Positions 1 through 9,119 are shown, counted from the stretch's first letter. The stretch: DNA of 64,000 nucleotides from Raineyella sp964528755 (GCA_964528755.1 CAZGWN010000001.1:129974-193973); one strand, 5' to 3'. Program-made: numbers and translations. Notes: a model not told the origin generated them from the sequence alone.

Positions 1-2838
1 CGACAGCGCCGAACACAGCGGGCGGGTCCGCTTCCACTGCCACAGGTTGCGCTGCTCCTTGGTCGAGGAGGAGTCCCAGCGCTGTTTGATCGGCTCCAGC
101 AGCGACGAGTAGCACAGCGGGCTGACCTTCTCGTACGAGCCGAGCACGCTGATCCGGCCGGCGGTCGAGGAACCGCCGGCCAGGGAACGGGCGAAGTTCT
201 GCAGGGTGCTCTCCTGGCGCACCTCGGTCATCCCGCGCAGCCGCCGCTCGATCTCCCCGACGACGGGGTGGCGCGGGTCGAGGGGGATCTCGCTGAAGGA
301 GTAGAGGTACGCGATGGTGCGGCCGGGATGCAACCGCTGCACCATCCGGTCGTCGAGTCCGACGACCGGGCGGGCCTTGGCCAGCGCATCGACGAAAAGC
401 GCCACGAATCGTTCCTGCCGCGCCATCCGGTCGACCGCGGCCACGGCCGGGTCGTCGAGGTACTCGCCGATCGACTGGCCGGCGAATCGGGCGAAGGCGT
501 CGCCCGGCGCGGCGAGCCGGTCGTGGGCACGCCGGTTGAGGTCGGCCGGGGAGAGGCGCAAGGAGTACGCCGGCCGTGCCTCGGGCGTGGGCATCCCGTC
601 GACCGCCGACCGCGGCAGCACCGAGGGCCGCCAATGGCTCCGCTGGGTGAGCACCTCCTCGGTCCGGGTCGACCCTGCGGTCCGCCACTGCCCCTGCAGC
701 ACCTCGGTCCGCAGCCGCGCCAGGGCCTCTCCGTAGCTGACTCCGGGGGCCGCGGGGGCGACCGGGCCCCCGACGCCGGAGGAGCCCAGTCCCCCCGCGC
801 CGGAGGAGCCCAGGCCCATGGCGGTCACATCGGCCCGGTACTGCTGGGGGAAGTCGTCGGCAGTGGTCAGCAGCACCTCGTTCTCCGCGTGGGTGAACCG
901 TCGCGGCACCCGGTCCGACTCGTCGGGCCAGTCGTTGTAGCGCACCGAGTGGAGCTGGGCCAGGCCGGCCCCGGATCCGCCGCGGGCCCGCTCGGTCTCC
1001 AGGTAGCGCAGGGTGTCGTCGGCGGTCCGTTGGAGGGCTGCGAGCACATCGGCGGACAGCTCGCGCAGCACCTCGGCGCCGTACCGGGCCGCGGAGTGCC
1101 GCAGTCGGCGTTCGGCGGATTCGGTCAGGCTGCGGCCCAACTCCTGGCCGAGCGGGTGGTCGGCACCGACACTGTGGCGACCCAGTGCCTGGGCCTGGCC
1201 GACGAGCGCCGGGTCGACGCCGACCGGGTCGATCGCGTCGGTGCCGAGCCCGGCGGTGTGCATCTGCCCGATGATCACGTCGGCGTACAGCCGCAACCGG
1301 GCCATCAGTTCGCGTCCGTACGGCAGGCCGAAGGCCGCCACCGCGCGGACGAACTCGGCCCGCGCCGCCGCCTCCAGCAGTCCGGCCCAGGCCTCCGCCC
1401 ACGCGTACGCCGCCTGTTCCAGGGTGCCGGCGACGTGCTGGCGTACGGTCCCGATGCCGGCCTGGACCGCGGACAGCCACGCGGCAGCGGGTGCCTGGCC
1501 GACGTTGCCGATGATCGCCGTCACGGGGGCGAGCGCCTCGCGGGCCGCCGCCTCCCATTGTGGCCGCGGGTAGGCGACGGTGCCGAACCACTCGGGCACG
1601 GTCTGCCCGGCCAGCGGCAGGCCGACCGCCTGCACGCTGACACCCCACTGGTTGTCCAGCAGGATGCGCAGTTGGTCGGTGCCGGGCAACTGGCTGGTCG
1701 GATTGAGGTGGCCCTCGACGAGATGGTCGACGCCGGCACGGGAGATCCGTTGCGCCGCGTAGTCGAGGTAGCGGTCCCGGCCGAGGCTGAGGCTGGCGAA
1801 GCCCAGCGACCCGAAGGGCAGGTCGGCGTCAGGGATCCGCCAACCGAACCGGTCGGAGGAGGTGGTCAGGGGAAGCGGGTTGCCGAGGAAGTAGGCGACG
1901 TACTGGCTGGAGGCCGCCTCCGAACCCATCACCCCGGCCAGCGCGCGGGCGACGCCCCGGTACACACCGTCGGCAGTGCCATCGCCGAAGAATGCGCCGG
2001 CCCCGCCGATCCGCCGGCCGATCGGCAGCACCCGGGCGAACGGCGGCTCGCCCTCGTGCGGCCGGCCCAGCCCGAGCCCGACCAGGGTGTCCAGGTCGCC
2101 GGGCTCCGACAGCCGGGAGATGGCACTGATGATCTCGGCCAACGCGCCCATCGCGTTGCCCTCGACGTTGGCCCGCGCGTCGGGCGGCAGCTCGGCGAAG
2201 ACGTCGGCGGTGTAGAGGAAGCAACCGATGTTCTGCGGCTTCACGCCGGGCAGTTGGCCGAGGATCCGGCACACGTCGAGGAACATGGACGCGCCCGACC
2301 CGCCCGCCATCGAGGCGATGACGATCGGCACCACGACCTCGGAGTCCAGTCCCTGCAGATCCGCCGGTACGCCGCCCCAGGCGCCCGGTGCGACGGTCCG
2401 CGCCTGGGCGTCGACCAGCACTTCGCGCAACTGGCCGAGCCGGGGCAGGGTCAGCATCCGGCCCACCGCCCGGTATTGCCCGGCCCCGTCGGTCACCGGG
2501 ATCCCGTTGGCGCGGCTGCGGTCCCGCGGCGCCCAGCCGAGCAGCGGGGCGTAGGACCCGCCGCGCTGACGCAACTGGCTCTCCACGTTGAGGCTGGTCG
2601 CCTGGTACGTGTTGGAGGCGGAGCTGAACGACAGGTAGTGCCCGCCCAGGTCCCGGACGGTGCCCAGCGGGTCGGGTCCGGCGTCGGGTTCGACCGGTAC
2701 GTCGATGTGCACGAACTGCCAGGCGGCCGGAAGGTTGCCCCATCCGCGTGCCCGGAAGTCGGCGCGGAGCTGGTCGATCAGCAGCCGAACGGTCCGCCCG
2801 CCGGAGCCGCCACAGCCCACCACCAGGAATCTACGCAT
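1..2838 (-). CDS. Tubulin-like (Tubulin_2 family) domain protein, C-terminus beyond window
   Basis: An open minus-strand frame of 946 codons runs from ATG at 2838 off the left edge without a stop. The N-terminus MRRFLVVGCGGSGGRT carries a glycine-rich nucleotide-binding loop (residues 7-14). A second glycine cluster, ASMAGGSGAS near residue 176-184, sits where tubulin/FtsZ proteins carry their GGGTGSG signature. This arrangement is that of the actinobacterial tubulin-like family PF13809, which are large cytosolic proteins thought to bind GTP and whose cellular role is not established. A Gly/Ser/Ala/Pro-rich stretch lies about two thirds along. The start is supported by AAAGG nine bases upstream. 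The gene follows the VWA gene by 49 bases on the same strand, so the two are probably co-transcribed. Long frames on the opposite strand are shadows. Confidence 0.75.
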   Translation of the reverse strand, partial: MRRFLVVGCGGSGGRTVRLLIDQLRADFRARGWGNLPAAWQFVHIDVPVEPDAGPDPLGTVRDLGGHYLSFSSASNTYQATSLNVESQLRQRGGSYAPLLGWAPRDRSRANGIPVTDGAGQYRAVGRMLTLPRLGQLREVLVDAQARTVAPGAWGGVPADLQGLDSEVVVPIVIASMAGGSGASMFLDVCRILGQLPGVKPQNIGCFLYTADVFAELPPDARANVEGNAMGALAEIISAISRLSEPGDLDTLVGLGLGRPHEGEPPFARVLPIGRRIGGAGAFFGDGTADGVYRGVARALAGVMGSEAASSQYVAYFLGNPLPLTTSSDRFGWRIPDADLPFGSLGFASLSLGRDRYLDYAAQRISRAGVDHLVEGHLNPTSQLPGTDQLRILLDNQWGVSVQAVGLPLAGQTVPEWFGTVAYPRPQWEAAAREALAPVTAIIGNVGQAPAAAWLSAVQAGIGTVRQHVAGTLEQAAYAWAEAWAGLLEAAARAEFVRAVAAFGLPYGRELMARLRLYADVIIGQMHTAGLGTDAIDPVGVDPALVGQAQALGRHSVGADHPLGQELGRSLTESAERRLRHSAARYGAEVLRELSADVLAALQRTADDTLRYLETERARGGSGAGLAQLHSVRYNDWPDESDRVPRRFTHAENEVLLTTADDFPQQYRADVTAMGLGSSGAGGLGSSGVGGPVAPAAPGVSYGEALARLRTEVLQGQWRTAGSTRTEEVLTQRSHWRPSVLPRSAVDGMPTPEARPAYSLRLSPADLNRRAHDRLAAPGDAFARFAGQSIGEYLDDPAVAAVDRMARQERFVALFVDALAKARPVVGLDDRMVQRLHPGRTIAYLYSFSEIPLDPRHPVVGEIERRLRGMTEVRQESTLQNFARSLAGGSSTAGRISVLGSYEKVSPLCYSSLLEPIKQRWDSSSTKEQRNLWQWKRTRPLCSALS

Positions 2839-2887
2839 GCGGGTTCAGCCTTTCATCGGGGTCGGGGTTCATCGGGCCCATCAGCGC

Positions 2888-5479
2888 TCACCAGGAGTCC
2901 GGAGGGGCGGCCCGGGTCGCGCCCGGGGCTGCGGCCGGCGGCCCGGGCGTACGGCCGGCCGCGGGATCGACCGGTGGCAGGCCGGCGCGCAGCGCTGCGA
3001 CCACCTCGCGGACCCGTCGCCGGCAGTCGTCGGTCAGCTCGGCCCACCCGGGTGCCCCCGGGGAGGTGAAGAAGCTCACCGTGACGTCGCCACGGCGCGG
3101 ATCGGCCGGGTCGAGGCCGACACTCCAACTGCCCTGGACGGCCAGCGGCAGCCGGGCCCGGCCCCGTACGGTCGCCGGGCGGGTGCTGCCCGCGCCCGGG
3201 CCGGGCTGGTCCACCACGACGTGGCCGGGCTCGGTCGGCGACAGGCCGACCCGGGCACGCAGCACCTTGCCGTCGACGGCGATCCGGCGCCGGTCGGTGC
3301 CGGCCAGGACGACCGTGTGCAACTGGTCCATTCGCAGCGGCACTCCCGCGTCGAGGAAGGAGGCCTCGTCGGTGACCTGGCCCCGGAGGGACCCGGCGAC
3401 GACCGCGGTCCCCGGGATCCGGGCGGTGAGCCACTTCACCAGATAGAGCAGGCCGAGGGGGATGGCGACACCGAGCAGGGTGACCCCGATCAGCACCCCA
3501 CCCAGCACGGCGACATCGGCGGGCCGGCGCATCTCCAGCTCGTACGCCACGGGCACCGCGACCGCCTGCGCAGCCCCGGACGGGCTCTGTCCGGCGGGGA
3601 GGGCCAACACGGTCAGGGTGCCGCTGGCCAGACCGTTGCCGAGTGCGTCGGCGGTGGCGGTCAGGGGCAGCGCGCCGCTCACACAGCCGGCCTGGTCGGC
3701 GACCGGAGACGTCACCCGTACGGACCCCGTCCCCTCGGGCAGCGAGGTGGGCGCGGCCTCGCCGTCCAGCCAGACGCAGCCGTCGCCGGTGATCGGCACG
3801 TCGAGGGTGATCGGATCGAGGGTCTCGACCGAACCGAACGACACCTTCGGGGGCAGCTGCGGGTAGTCGGCGGGTGGCAGAAGGGTCACCGGGTAGTCGG
3901 CGGTCTGCGGCTCGAGGTTGGTCCCGGCAACCGTCTCGCCGTCGCCGGTCCACGCATCCGTGGTCACGTCCAGGGTCAGTCGCAGCGTCGCCGGCCCGGG
4001 CGCAACATCGGTCAGATCGACCGTCACGGGCTTGCCGATGTCGTCCTTGGCGATGTCGGTGGCGATCGGCAGGGTGGTGCCGTCGGCGCGGATGAGGTCG
4101 GCGCTCAGCGTCGTACGGCGGGAGGCGCGGGCCAGGTCGACCGCCGACCCGTCGCGACGGCGCAGTTCGAAGGTCAGGGGAGGGCCGGCGGTGCCGGTGT
4201 ACCACCGGGCGGAGTCGGCGCCGATCCAGACCGGGGTCAGGTCGCCGTACAGCCGGATGCTGGACCGCGAGGTGCCCGTCGGGCTGCTCTCGGCCAGGAA
4301 GGTGACCTTCCACGGGCCGGCCCAGCCGTCGTCGCGAACGCGGGTGAGATCGATCGACACGGACCGGTCCGACAGCCAGGTGGCGGTGAGCCTGCCACCG
4401 GACAGGTCGGTGGTCGTCGGGTCCGTCGATCCGGGCCGCACCTCCTGGGTGCGCCCGCTCGGGTCGGTGAGCACGATCCACTGGCCGACCGCGCCGGTGG
4501 TGGCGAGGATGTGCACACCGCCGATCCCGCCGTCGAGGACGAACTGGTGACTGCCCTCGGGACAGACCTTTCGGACGCAGATGCCGCCCTCGCGCGTGGT
4601 CGGCACCTGCCCCGGGATGGAGAACTGGTCGAAGGCCTGGAACATGCCGTCGAGGTCTGCGGCGGTGTAGAACGCGCCCGGGGCGGGGTCGGTGAGCTCC
4701 CCGCAGGCGGTGCCCTGGCCGGTCGCCAGCCCGCGCAGCAGGGTGAAGTCCGGTTTGTCGGTGCCCGCGGACAACCCCACGGCGAGGGTGACGATCCCCT
4801 GGGCACGCAACTGGTCGGCGACGCCCCCGCCCCGGCACAGGTCCGTACGCCCGGCCCGGAGGGCCTCGTCGACGGCGTCCCGGGACCCGAGCGTGTTGCC
4901 GGAGGCGTACGGCTTTTCCCCGCCCCACCGGCGCAGCGCCGAGGAGTCGGGGCGAACGTTGAGGTTGTACTCCCCGTCGGTGAACCAGACGAGGAACTGG
5001 CAGTGCGTCACGTCGGTCGCGGTGCGGGCCGACAGCTCCCGGCGGGCCCCTGCCAGGGCGTTCCAGTAGTCGGTGTCGACGCCGGCGTCCTGATCGCGGA
5101 AGTCGTCGAGCGCCGCGTCGATGGTGTCGCGGGAGTCGGCGGTGACCGGGGTCCAGTCGAGGGTCCGCTGGTACTGGGTGTCGAATCCGGCGACGGCAAC
5201 ATCCACCTGCCAGCCGGCCTGGCCGGCGAAGGTGGCCATCTGGCCGACGAGATAGCGGGCCGCATCGACCCGCGCGTCGACCGGATCGGTGTCGGCGAGC
5301 GAGCCGGAACGGTCGAGCAGGATGAGCATGTCGCCGTGCCCGCCGCCGCTCATGCAGGCGCCGATCCGGCGGATGGCCTCGGCGTTCGGGTCGTCCGCGG
5401 CGCGCGCCGAGGTGGTGCCCGCCGCCAGGACGAGCAGGAGAGCGCCCAGGGTGGCCAGGGCGGAGCGCAGAGGTCTCAC
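2888..5479 (-). CDS. Signal-peptide VWA domain protein with one C-terminal membrane helix
   Basis: Encodes 863 residues from a GTG start preceded by GAGGGG. The N-terminus is a Sec signal peptide ending near TTSARA-ADD (about residue 27). A von Willebrand factor A domain follows (about 50-300), with the metal-ion-dependent adhesion site DRSGS at 56-60 and WFTDGE at 166-170. A long beta-rich extracytoplasmic region follows, then a single hydrophobic helix around residues 650-680, then a cytosolic tail rich in Arg, Pro and Gly. The predicted topology therefore puts the VWA domain outside the membrane and the tail in the cytosol, next to where the tubulin-like product would be. The start overlaps the upstream gene's stop in a GTGA tetranucleotide, which implies translational coupling. 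A longer frame to 6121 exists but lacks a signal peptide at its start. Confidence 0.8.
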   Translation of the reverse strand: MRPLRSALATLGALLLVLAAGTTSARAADDPNAEAIRRIGACMSGGGHGDMLILLDRSGSLADTDPVDARVDAARYLVGQMATFAGQAGWQVDVAVAGFDTQYQRTLDWTPVTADSRDTIDAALDDFRDQDAGVDTDYWNALAGARRELSARTATDVTHCQFLVWFTDGEYNLNVRPDSSALRRWGGEKPYASGNTLGSRDAVDEALRAGRTDLCRGGGVADQLRAQGIVTLAVGLSAGTDKPDFTLLRGLATGQGTACGELTDPAPGAFYTAADLDGMFQAFDQFSIPGQVPTTREGGICVRKVCPEGSHQFVLDGGIGGVHILATTGAVGQWIVLTDPSGRTQEVRPGSTDPTTTDLSGGRLTATWLSDRSVSIDLTRVRDDGWAGPWKVTFLAESSPTGTSRSSIRLYGDLTPVWIGADSARWYTGTAGPPLTFELRRRDGSAVDLARASRRTTLSADLIRADGTTLPIATDIAKDDIGKPVTVDLTDVAPGPATLRLTLDVTTDAWTGDGETVAGTNLEPQTADYPVTLLPPADYPQLPPKVSFGSVETLDPITLDVPITGDGCVWLDGEAAPTSLPEGTGSVRVTSPVADQAGCVSGALPLTATADALGNGLASGTLTVLALPAGQSPSGAAQAVAVPVAYELEMRRPADVAVLGGVLIGVTLLGVAIPLGLLYLVKWLTARIPGTAVVAGSLRGQVTDEASFLDAGVPLRMDQLHTVVLAGTDRRRIAVDGKVLRARVGLSPTEPGHVVVDQPGPGAGSTRPATVRGRARLPLAVQGSWSVGLDPADPRRGDVTVSFFTSPGAPGWAELTDDCRRRVREVVAALRAGLPPVDPAAGRTPGPPAAAPGATRAAPPDSW

Positions 5480-6033
5480 GTCCACACCCCTCGCGCCACG
5501 TCGTCGGCGATCCGCCACGCGTTGAGCGCGACGACGACCAGCGCGGCGACGATTGTCATCCGGCGCTGCCACTCGGCGAGGAGGCTGGGCGCATACCACC
5601 CGTCGAGCCGGCGGCGCCCGTCCGCCACCGTGTACCCGGCCAGCGCCCCGATCGCCAACGGCCCGGCGAGGATCCAGCCGACCAGTCCGAGGGTGGCGCC
5701 CCGGGCCACCGCGAACACGACCAGCCCCGCGATGACGAGGGCCGAGGCGACTTGCAGCCAGAGCATCGGCGGACCGGCGGGGATGATGCTCCCGGATCTG
5801 CCGGGCCGGCCGCTGCCCTGAGGGTTCGTCCGGCGGATCGCGGTGGCGCCCGGGTCCGGGGCGGTCGACGCGGGCATGGTCGGCGCGCCCCACGACCCCG
5901 ACGATGCCGGCGAGCCGGGGATCGACGGGCCGGGGATGGACGGCCCCGGGACCGGGGGCCCCGGCATCGGGGGCCGCGGCACGCCGCCCGTGCCGTGCCC
6001 GTCGGCGGGCGGCTGCGGTTGGTTCCAGCTCAC
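5476..6033 (-). CDS. Proline-rich membrane protein of the tubulin-like/VWA operon
   Basis: Encodes 185 residues beginning VSWNQPQPPADG at a GTG with GAGGGGACGGGA upstream. The first 80 residues are a low-complexity Pro/Gly/Ser tail with repeated PGP and PGPSIPG units. They are followed by two or three hydrophobic helices (LQVASALVIAGLVVFAVARG, then LVGWILAGPLAIGALAG) and another near the C-terminus (MTIVAALVVVALNAW). I recognise no characterised family. The stop overlaps the VWA start by four bases. The composition suggests a small membrane partner with a disordered cytosolic tail. An upstream in-frame start is possible but has no better ribosome binding site. Confidence 0.65.
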   Translation of the reverse strand: MSWNQPQPPADGHGTGGVPRPPMPGPPVPGPSIPGPSIPGSPASSGSWGAPTMPASTAPDPGATAIRRTNPQGSGRPGRSGSIIPAGPPMLWLQVASALVIAGLVVFAVARGATLGLVGWILAGPLAIGALAGYTVADGRRRLDGWYAPSLLAEWQRRMTIVAALVVVALNAWRIADDVARGVWT

Positions 6034-6142
6034 GGCGTCTGTCCCGTCCCCTCGGTCGTGTTGGCAGTGCGTGCCGACCTGCCCGTAGTCCAGTGAAGCA
6101 CCGCGCCGGACCACCACCCAAGACACTGCTGTGACATGTGTC

Positions 6143-7138
6143 TCACCGGATCCCGTCCGTGTCCAGCGGATTGGCCGGCAGCCTGCTGGCGTCGTCCAGC
6201 CGGCCGGTCTCGGCCCGCTCCCGCAGCGCCGCCATCTCCAGCTCGAGTTCGCGGGCGATCCGGGTGATCTGGTCGACCTTGTCCTCCACGGAGAACCCGT
6301 CGGTCGCCAGCTCGGAGGCGCGGCGGGCCCGGTCCCGTGACGTGTAGGCATCATCGAGGCTGTTGATCACCACGCCGACGACAAGGTTGACCACGATGTA
6401 GGTCCCGACGACCAGGAAACTCAGGACGTACAGCAGCGCCAGTGGGTGGACCTGACGGAGGTCGTGCATCGTCGAGTTCCAGCCCTCGAGGGTGAGGAGC
6501 TCGACGAGGGTGATCATGGATTCGCCGATGTTGGCGAAGTACTGCGGCATGTCGGGTGGGGTGCGACCGGCGAACAGGATCCACCCCAGCACCCCGTACA
6601 GGTAGACCATCAGCGTGATCAGCGCCAGCAGACTGGCCGCCGGACCCGCGGCACGGCGCAGCCCGTCCAGCAGGACCCGCACGTCGGGCATCACCCGGAT
6701 CAGCCGGGAGACCCGCAGCAAGCGGACGAGCCGCAGCACCGTGGTGCTGGTGGAGATTCCCGGCATCAGGCTCACCAGGACGACGAGGAAGTCGAAGACG
6801 TTCCAGCCACGCCGGGCGAAGACCCGCGGGGAGAAGCCCACCGTCGCCAGTCGCAGCACGATCTCCACCACGTAGACGGCCAGGAAGACGGCGTCGAGAA
6901 CGCCGAGCACCCGCATGGCCCGGGCGCCGATCGGGTAGGTCGCGGCCCCGATGGTGGTGGCATTGGCGACAATCACGCCGATGATGAGGGCCTGGAACCA
7001 GGACGCCTCCGTGATCCGCGCCGAGATGTGCTGCCATGCCGGGGAAGTGACCCCGGGGTCTCGCGACTCGCCGACCGACCCGGCGGCGCGTGGCTCGTCC
7101 GTCGTCACCTCGGCCCGCTCCTCGGCGCCCGCACTCAT
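6143..7138 (-). CDS. Bacterial voltage-gated cation channel (NavBac family)
   Basis: Encodes 331 residues from an ATG behind GGGGGAGGACGAC. Six helices can be placed: S1 47-68, S2 81-100, S3 112-126, S4 132-149, S5 168-190 and S6 234-262. S4 carries arginines at 136, 139, 142, 145 and 148, exactly every third residue, the hallmark of a voltage sensor. The pore loop holds TLEGWNS (216-222), aligned with the TLESWAS selectivity filter of NaChBac. A charged C-terminal segment after residue 270 fits the coiled coil that tetramerises these channels. It would be a homotetrameric inner-membrane Na+ or Ca2+ channel. The glycine after the filter glutamate is unusual (see findings). It lies 109 bases upstream of the VWA group on the same strand, and a functional link is not demonstrated. 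Confidence 0.85.
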   Translation of the reverse strand: MSAGAEERAEVTTDEPRAAGSVGESRDPGVTSPAWQHISARITEASWFQALIIGVIVANATTIGAATYPIGARAMRVLGVLDAVFLAVYVVEIVLRLATVGFSPRVFARRGWNVFDFLVVLVSLMPGISTSTTVLRLVRLLRVSRLIRVMPDVRVLLDGLRRAAGPAASLLALITLMVYLYGVLGWILFAGRTPPDMPQYFANIGESMITLVELLTLEGWNSTMHDLRQVHPLALLYVLSFLVVGTYIVVNLVVGVVINSLDDAYTSRDRARRASELATDGFSVEDKVDQITRIARELELEMAALRERAETGRLDDASRLPANPLDTDGIR

Positions 7139-7367
7139 GTCGTCCTCCCCCGTATCGCCGACCCGCCGGTCGCCCGGCCGTATCGGCACGGTAGCCCACC
7201 GGGCTGACACGTTCGGGTCCACCGGGGGATACAGGTTCCGCGCGCTGGCATGGACCGTCGGGCCCGGGTGGGGAGTCCGGCCCGGTGAGCCGATGCCGAC
7301 CGGGCGAGGGGCAGCGCTCGCGGCCGCGGCGCCGGAGGGCTGAGGCGGCCGGGCTCGGTGCCCGCCC

Positions 7368-8003
7368 CTACCCCCGCTGTTCGAACACCAGCCGAGTCCC
7401 GAAGGCCAGCAGCACGCCCCCGGTGACACGGTCGAGCCAGCGGGTGAACCGCGGCGTACGAAGCCGGGACCCCAGCGCCGACCCGAGACCGATGAGTCCG
7501 AGGAACCAGATCAGCCCGAGCAGGCAATGCACGAGGGCCAGTGCCACACCCATGATCAGCGGAGGCACACCCGCCGGAAGAAACTGCGGAATCATCGCGA
7601 GATAGAAGACGCCGACCTTCGGGTTGAGGAGGTTCGTCATGACGCCGGTTCCCCAGCCGCGCAGTGCGCCGCCACGCGGCCCCGGAACCTCCGCCTCGGT
7701 CGCCACGCCACGCCGGAAACTCCGGGCGAGCATGGAACAGCCCATCCACACGAGGTAGACCGCGCCGACAAGGCTGAGGACCCGGTAGGCGGTCGCCGAC
7801 GCGGCGAGGACCGCCGTGGCCCCCACCGCCGCGGCCATGCCCCACACCACCACGCCGGTCTGGATGCCGAGTGCCGTCGCCACGGCATAGCCGCGGGATC
7901 GCCCCACCGCACTGCGCAGCACCAAAGCTGTGTCGATGCCGGGGATGATCGTGAGCAGGCCCGCCACGACCGCGAATCCGAGGAGTGCCTGACCGACCGT
8001 CAT
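7368..8003 (-). CDS. LysE/RhtB family amino-acid exporter
   Basis: Encodes 211 residues, the usual length for LysE/RhtB exporters. Five to six hydrophobic helices are visible, with the family motif around PGIDTALVLRSAVGRSRGYA (residues 21-40) and the conserved MTNLLNPKVGVFYLAMIPQF block near 120-140. These proteins export amino acids or related small molecules by proton exchange. The substrate cannot be read from the sequence. There is no Shine-Dalgarno. A TACTCT hexamer (8010-8015, minus strand) ends six bases before the ATG, which suggests a leaderless transcript. It is separated from the GntR gene by a 384-base region containing a perfect palindrome. Confidence 0.85.
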   Translation of the reverse strand: MTVGQALLGFAVVAGLLTIIPGIDTALVLRSAVGRSRGYAVATALGIQTGVVVWGMAAAVGATAVLAASATAYRVLSLVGAVYLVWMGCSMLARSFRRGVATEAEVPGPRGGALRGWGTGVMTNLLNPKVGVFYLAMIPQFLPAGVPPLIMGVALALVHCLLGLIWFLGLIGLGSALGSRLRTPRFTRWLDRVTGGVLLAFGTRLVFEQRG

Positions 8004-8387
8004 GGGAGCAGAGTAATGGTTCGGCGTCGGTCTTCGGAGGAGACTTCACTGGCGGTCGGCTCGGCGTGTCGGTGGAGAAAGCCGGGGTGTCAGCGGGGGT
8101 TCGGGGCGGTTGGGGTGCCGGGATTTTGGATCAGGTACCGGGTTTGTCGACCGACCACTCGACAAACCCGGTACCTGATCCAAGACGGGGGGACGTCATC
8201 CCCCTGCAGGGGCGGTTGAGGTGCCGGGTTTGTCGACCTCGCCCCTGTCGGACCCGGCCCGTCGGGCCGGCCAGGCCTCCGCGGGGCCAGGTGGCGGAGG
8301 ATCCAGGGGGCGAAACAGGGGACACGACAACCTCGGGGCCGGCGGATGTGGCCCGAGGCCCGCCCGTCGCCCGAAGAACCCCCGCCC
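8004..8387. other. 384-base intergenic region with palindromes, no gene seen
   Basis: Lies between the LysE start and the GntR stop, both minus strand. It holds the promoter-proximal TACTCT hexamer of the LysE gene, a perfect 25-bp inverted repeat (8126-8183), a diverged third copy of the arm core (8221-8238) and a smaller hairpin at 8254-8270 (CCGGCCC, loop GTC, GGGCCGG). No open frame here has a credible start or any recognisable product. Confidence 0.6.
8126..8183. repeat. Perfect 25-bp inverted repeat with 8-base loop
   Basis: The arms 8126-8150 and 8159-8183 are perfectly complementary over 25 bases, with loop CCGACCAC. The core GTACCGGGTTTGTCGACC (8135-8152) recurs with one mismatch at 8221-8238. 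No T-tract follows on either strand, so this is not a textbook intrinsic terminator. It could be a terminator for the GntR transcript, a dispersed palindromic element or a protein-binding site. Confidence 0.85.
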
Positions 8388-9119
8388 CTACAGCACCGGT
8401 CCCGCCGCCGCGGGTGAGGACGATGACAGCGTGAACGACACGGCTGACGACAGGTACCGGTCGTCGCTGTACTCCAGCCCGCGACCGCGGTCGGAGTACG
8501 CGGTCCGCATCACCCGCAGCAGCGGCGTGCCGCCGGCCACCCCGAGGATCCGCGAGTCCTGCGCATCGGCCGCGACGGCGAAGATCTGCTGCTCGGCATG
8601 CCCGTACTCGATGCCGTGCTCGTGCGACACGGCCGTCATGATCGAGGGCGCGTCAGGCGGCAGGGCGTCGACCGCATCGGCCAACCAGCCGGCGTAGGTG
8701 GTCCGTTCCACCATCACCCGCCGGCCGTTGAGCGAGCGCACCCGGACCACCCGCAGCACCCGGTCCATCGGGCGGATCGCGAGCTGGCGGGCCTCGACCT
8801 GGCTGGCGCGGCCGTACGACTTGGTCAGGACGAGTCCCTCGGGACGCAGCCCGACAGCCAGCGCCCACTGCCCGAACGACCGCAGCACCGTGACACTCTG
8901 CGGGTGGGTCGCCTCATGCACGAGCCACCGGTTGCCGCGATGGGTGATCAGGCGCAGTTCGGATTCGAGTTCCTCCAGGCCCCGCTGGATGGTGCCGCGG
9001 GCAACCCCGAACTCACGGGCGAGCTGCGAGGCGCTGGGCAGCGCCGACCCGACCGGATAGTCCCCGCGGGCGATCCTGGCCTGAATCTGCTGCGCTACGT
9101 CGTGGAACCTGGCCGCCAC
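8388..9119 (-). CDS. GntR/HutC family transcriptional regulator (UTRA effector domain)
   Basis: Encodes 243 residues. The N-terminal winged helix (about 5-70) contains the canonical GntR motif LPSASQLAREFGVARGTIQRGL. The rest (about 85-235) matches a UTRA ligand-binding domain, including the MVERTTYAG and SDDRYL segments typical of the HutC subfamily, whose effectors are usually sugars, sugar phosphates or small metabolites. It is divergent from the GH65 phosphorylase gene, which it probably controls. The GTG start has no ribosome binding site. TAGAAT (9126-9131, minus strand) ends six bases upstream, consistent with a leaderless mRNA. Confidence 0.85.
   Translation of the reverse strand: MAARFHDVAQQIQARIARGDYPVGSALPSASQLAREFGVARGTIQRGLEELESELRLITHRGNRWLVHEATHPQSVTVLRSFGQWALAVGLRPEGLVLTKSYGRASQVEARQLAIRPMDRVLRVVRVRSLNGRRVMVERTTYAGWLADAVDALPPDAPSIMTAVSHEHGIEYGHAEQQIFAVAADAQDSRILGVAGGTPLLRVMRTAYSDRGRGLEYSDDRYLSSAVSFTLSSSSPAAAGPVL

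Noticed and set aside
268..3069. Long plus-strand open frame opposite the tubulin-like gene
   Set aside because: Arises from GC-rich third positions opposite a real coding frame. The composition is Arg/Gly/Pro-rich with no recognisable domain, and the minus frame has a signature-bearing protein.
2660..5821. 1053-residue plus-strand open frame opposite the VWA gene
   Set aside because: No homology-like features. The minus-strand product has a signal peptide, MIDAS motif and membrane helix.
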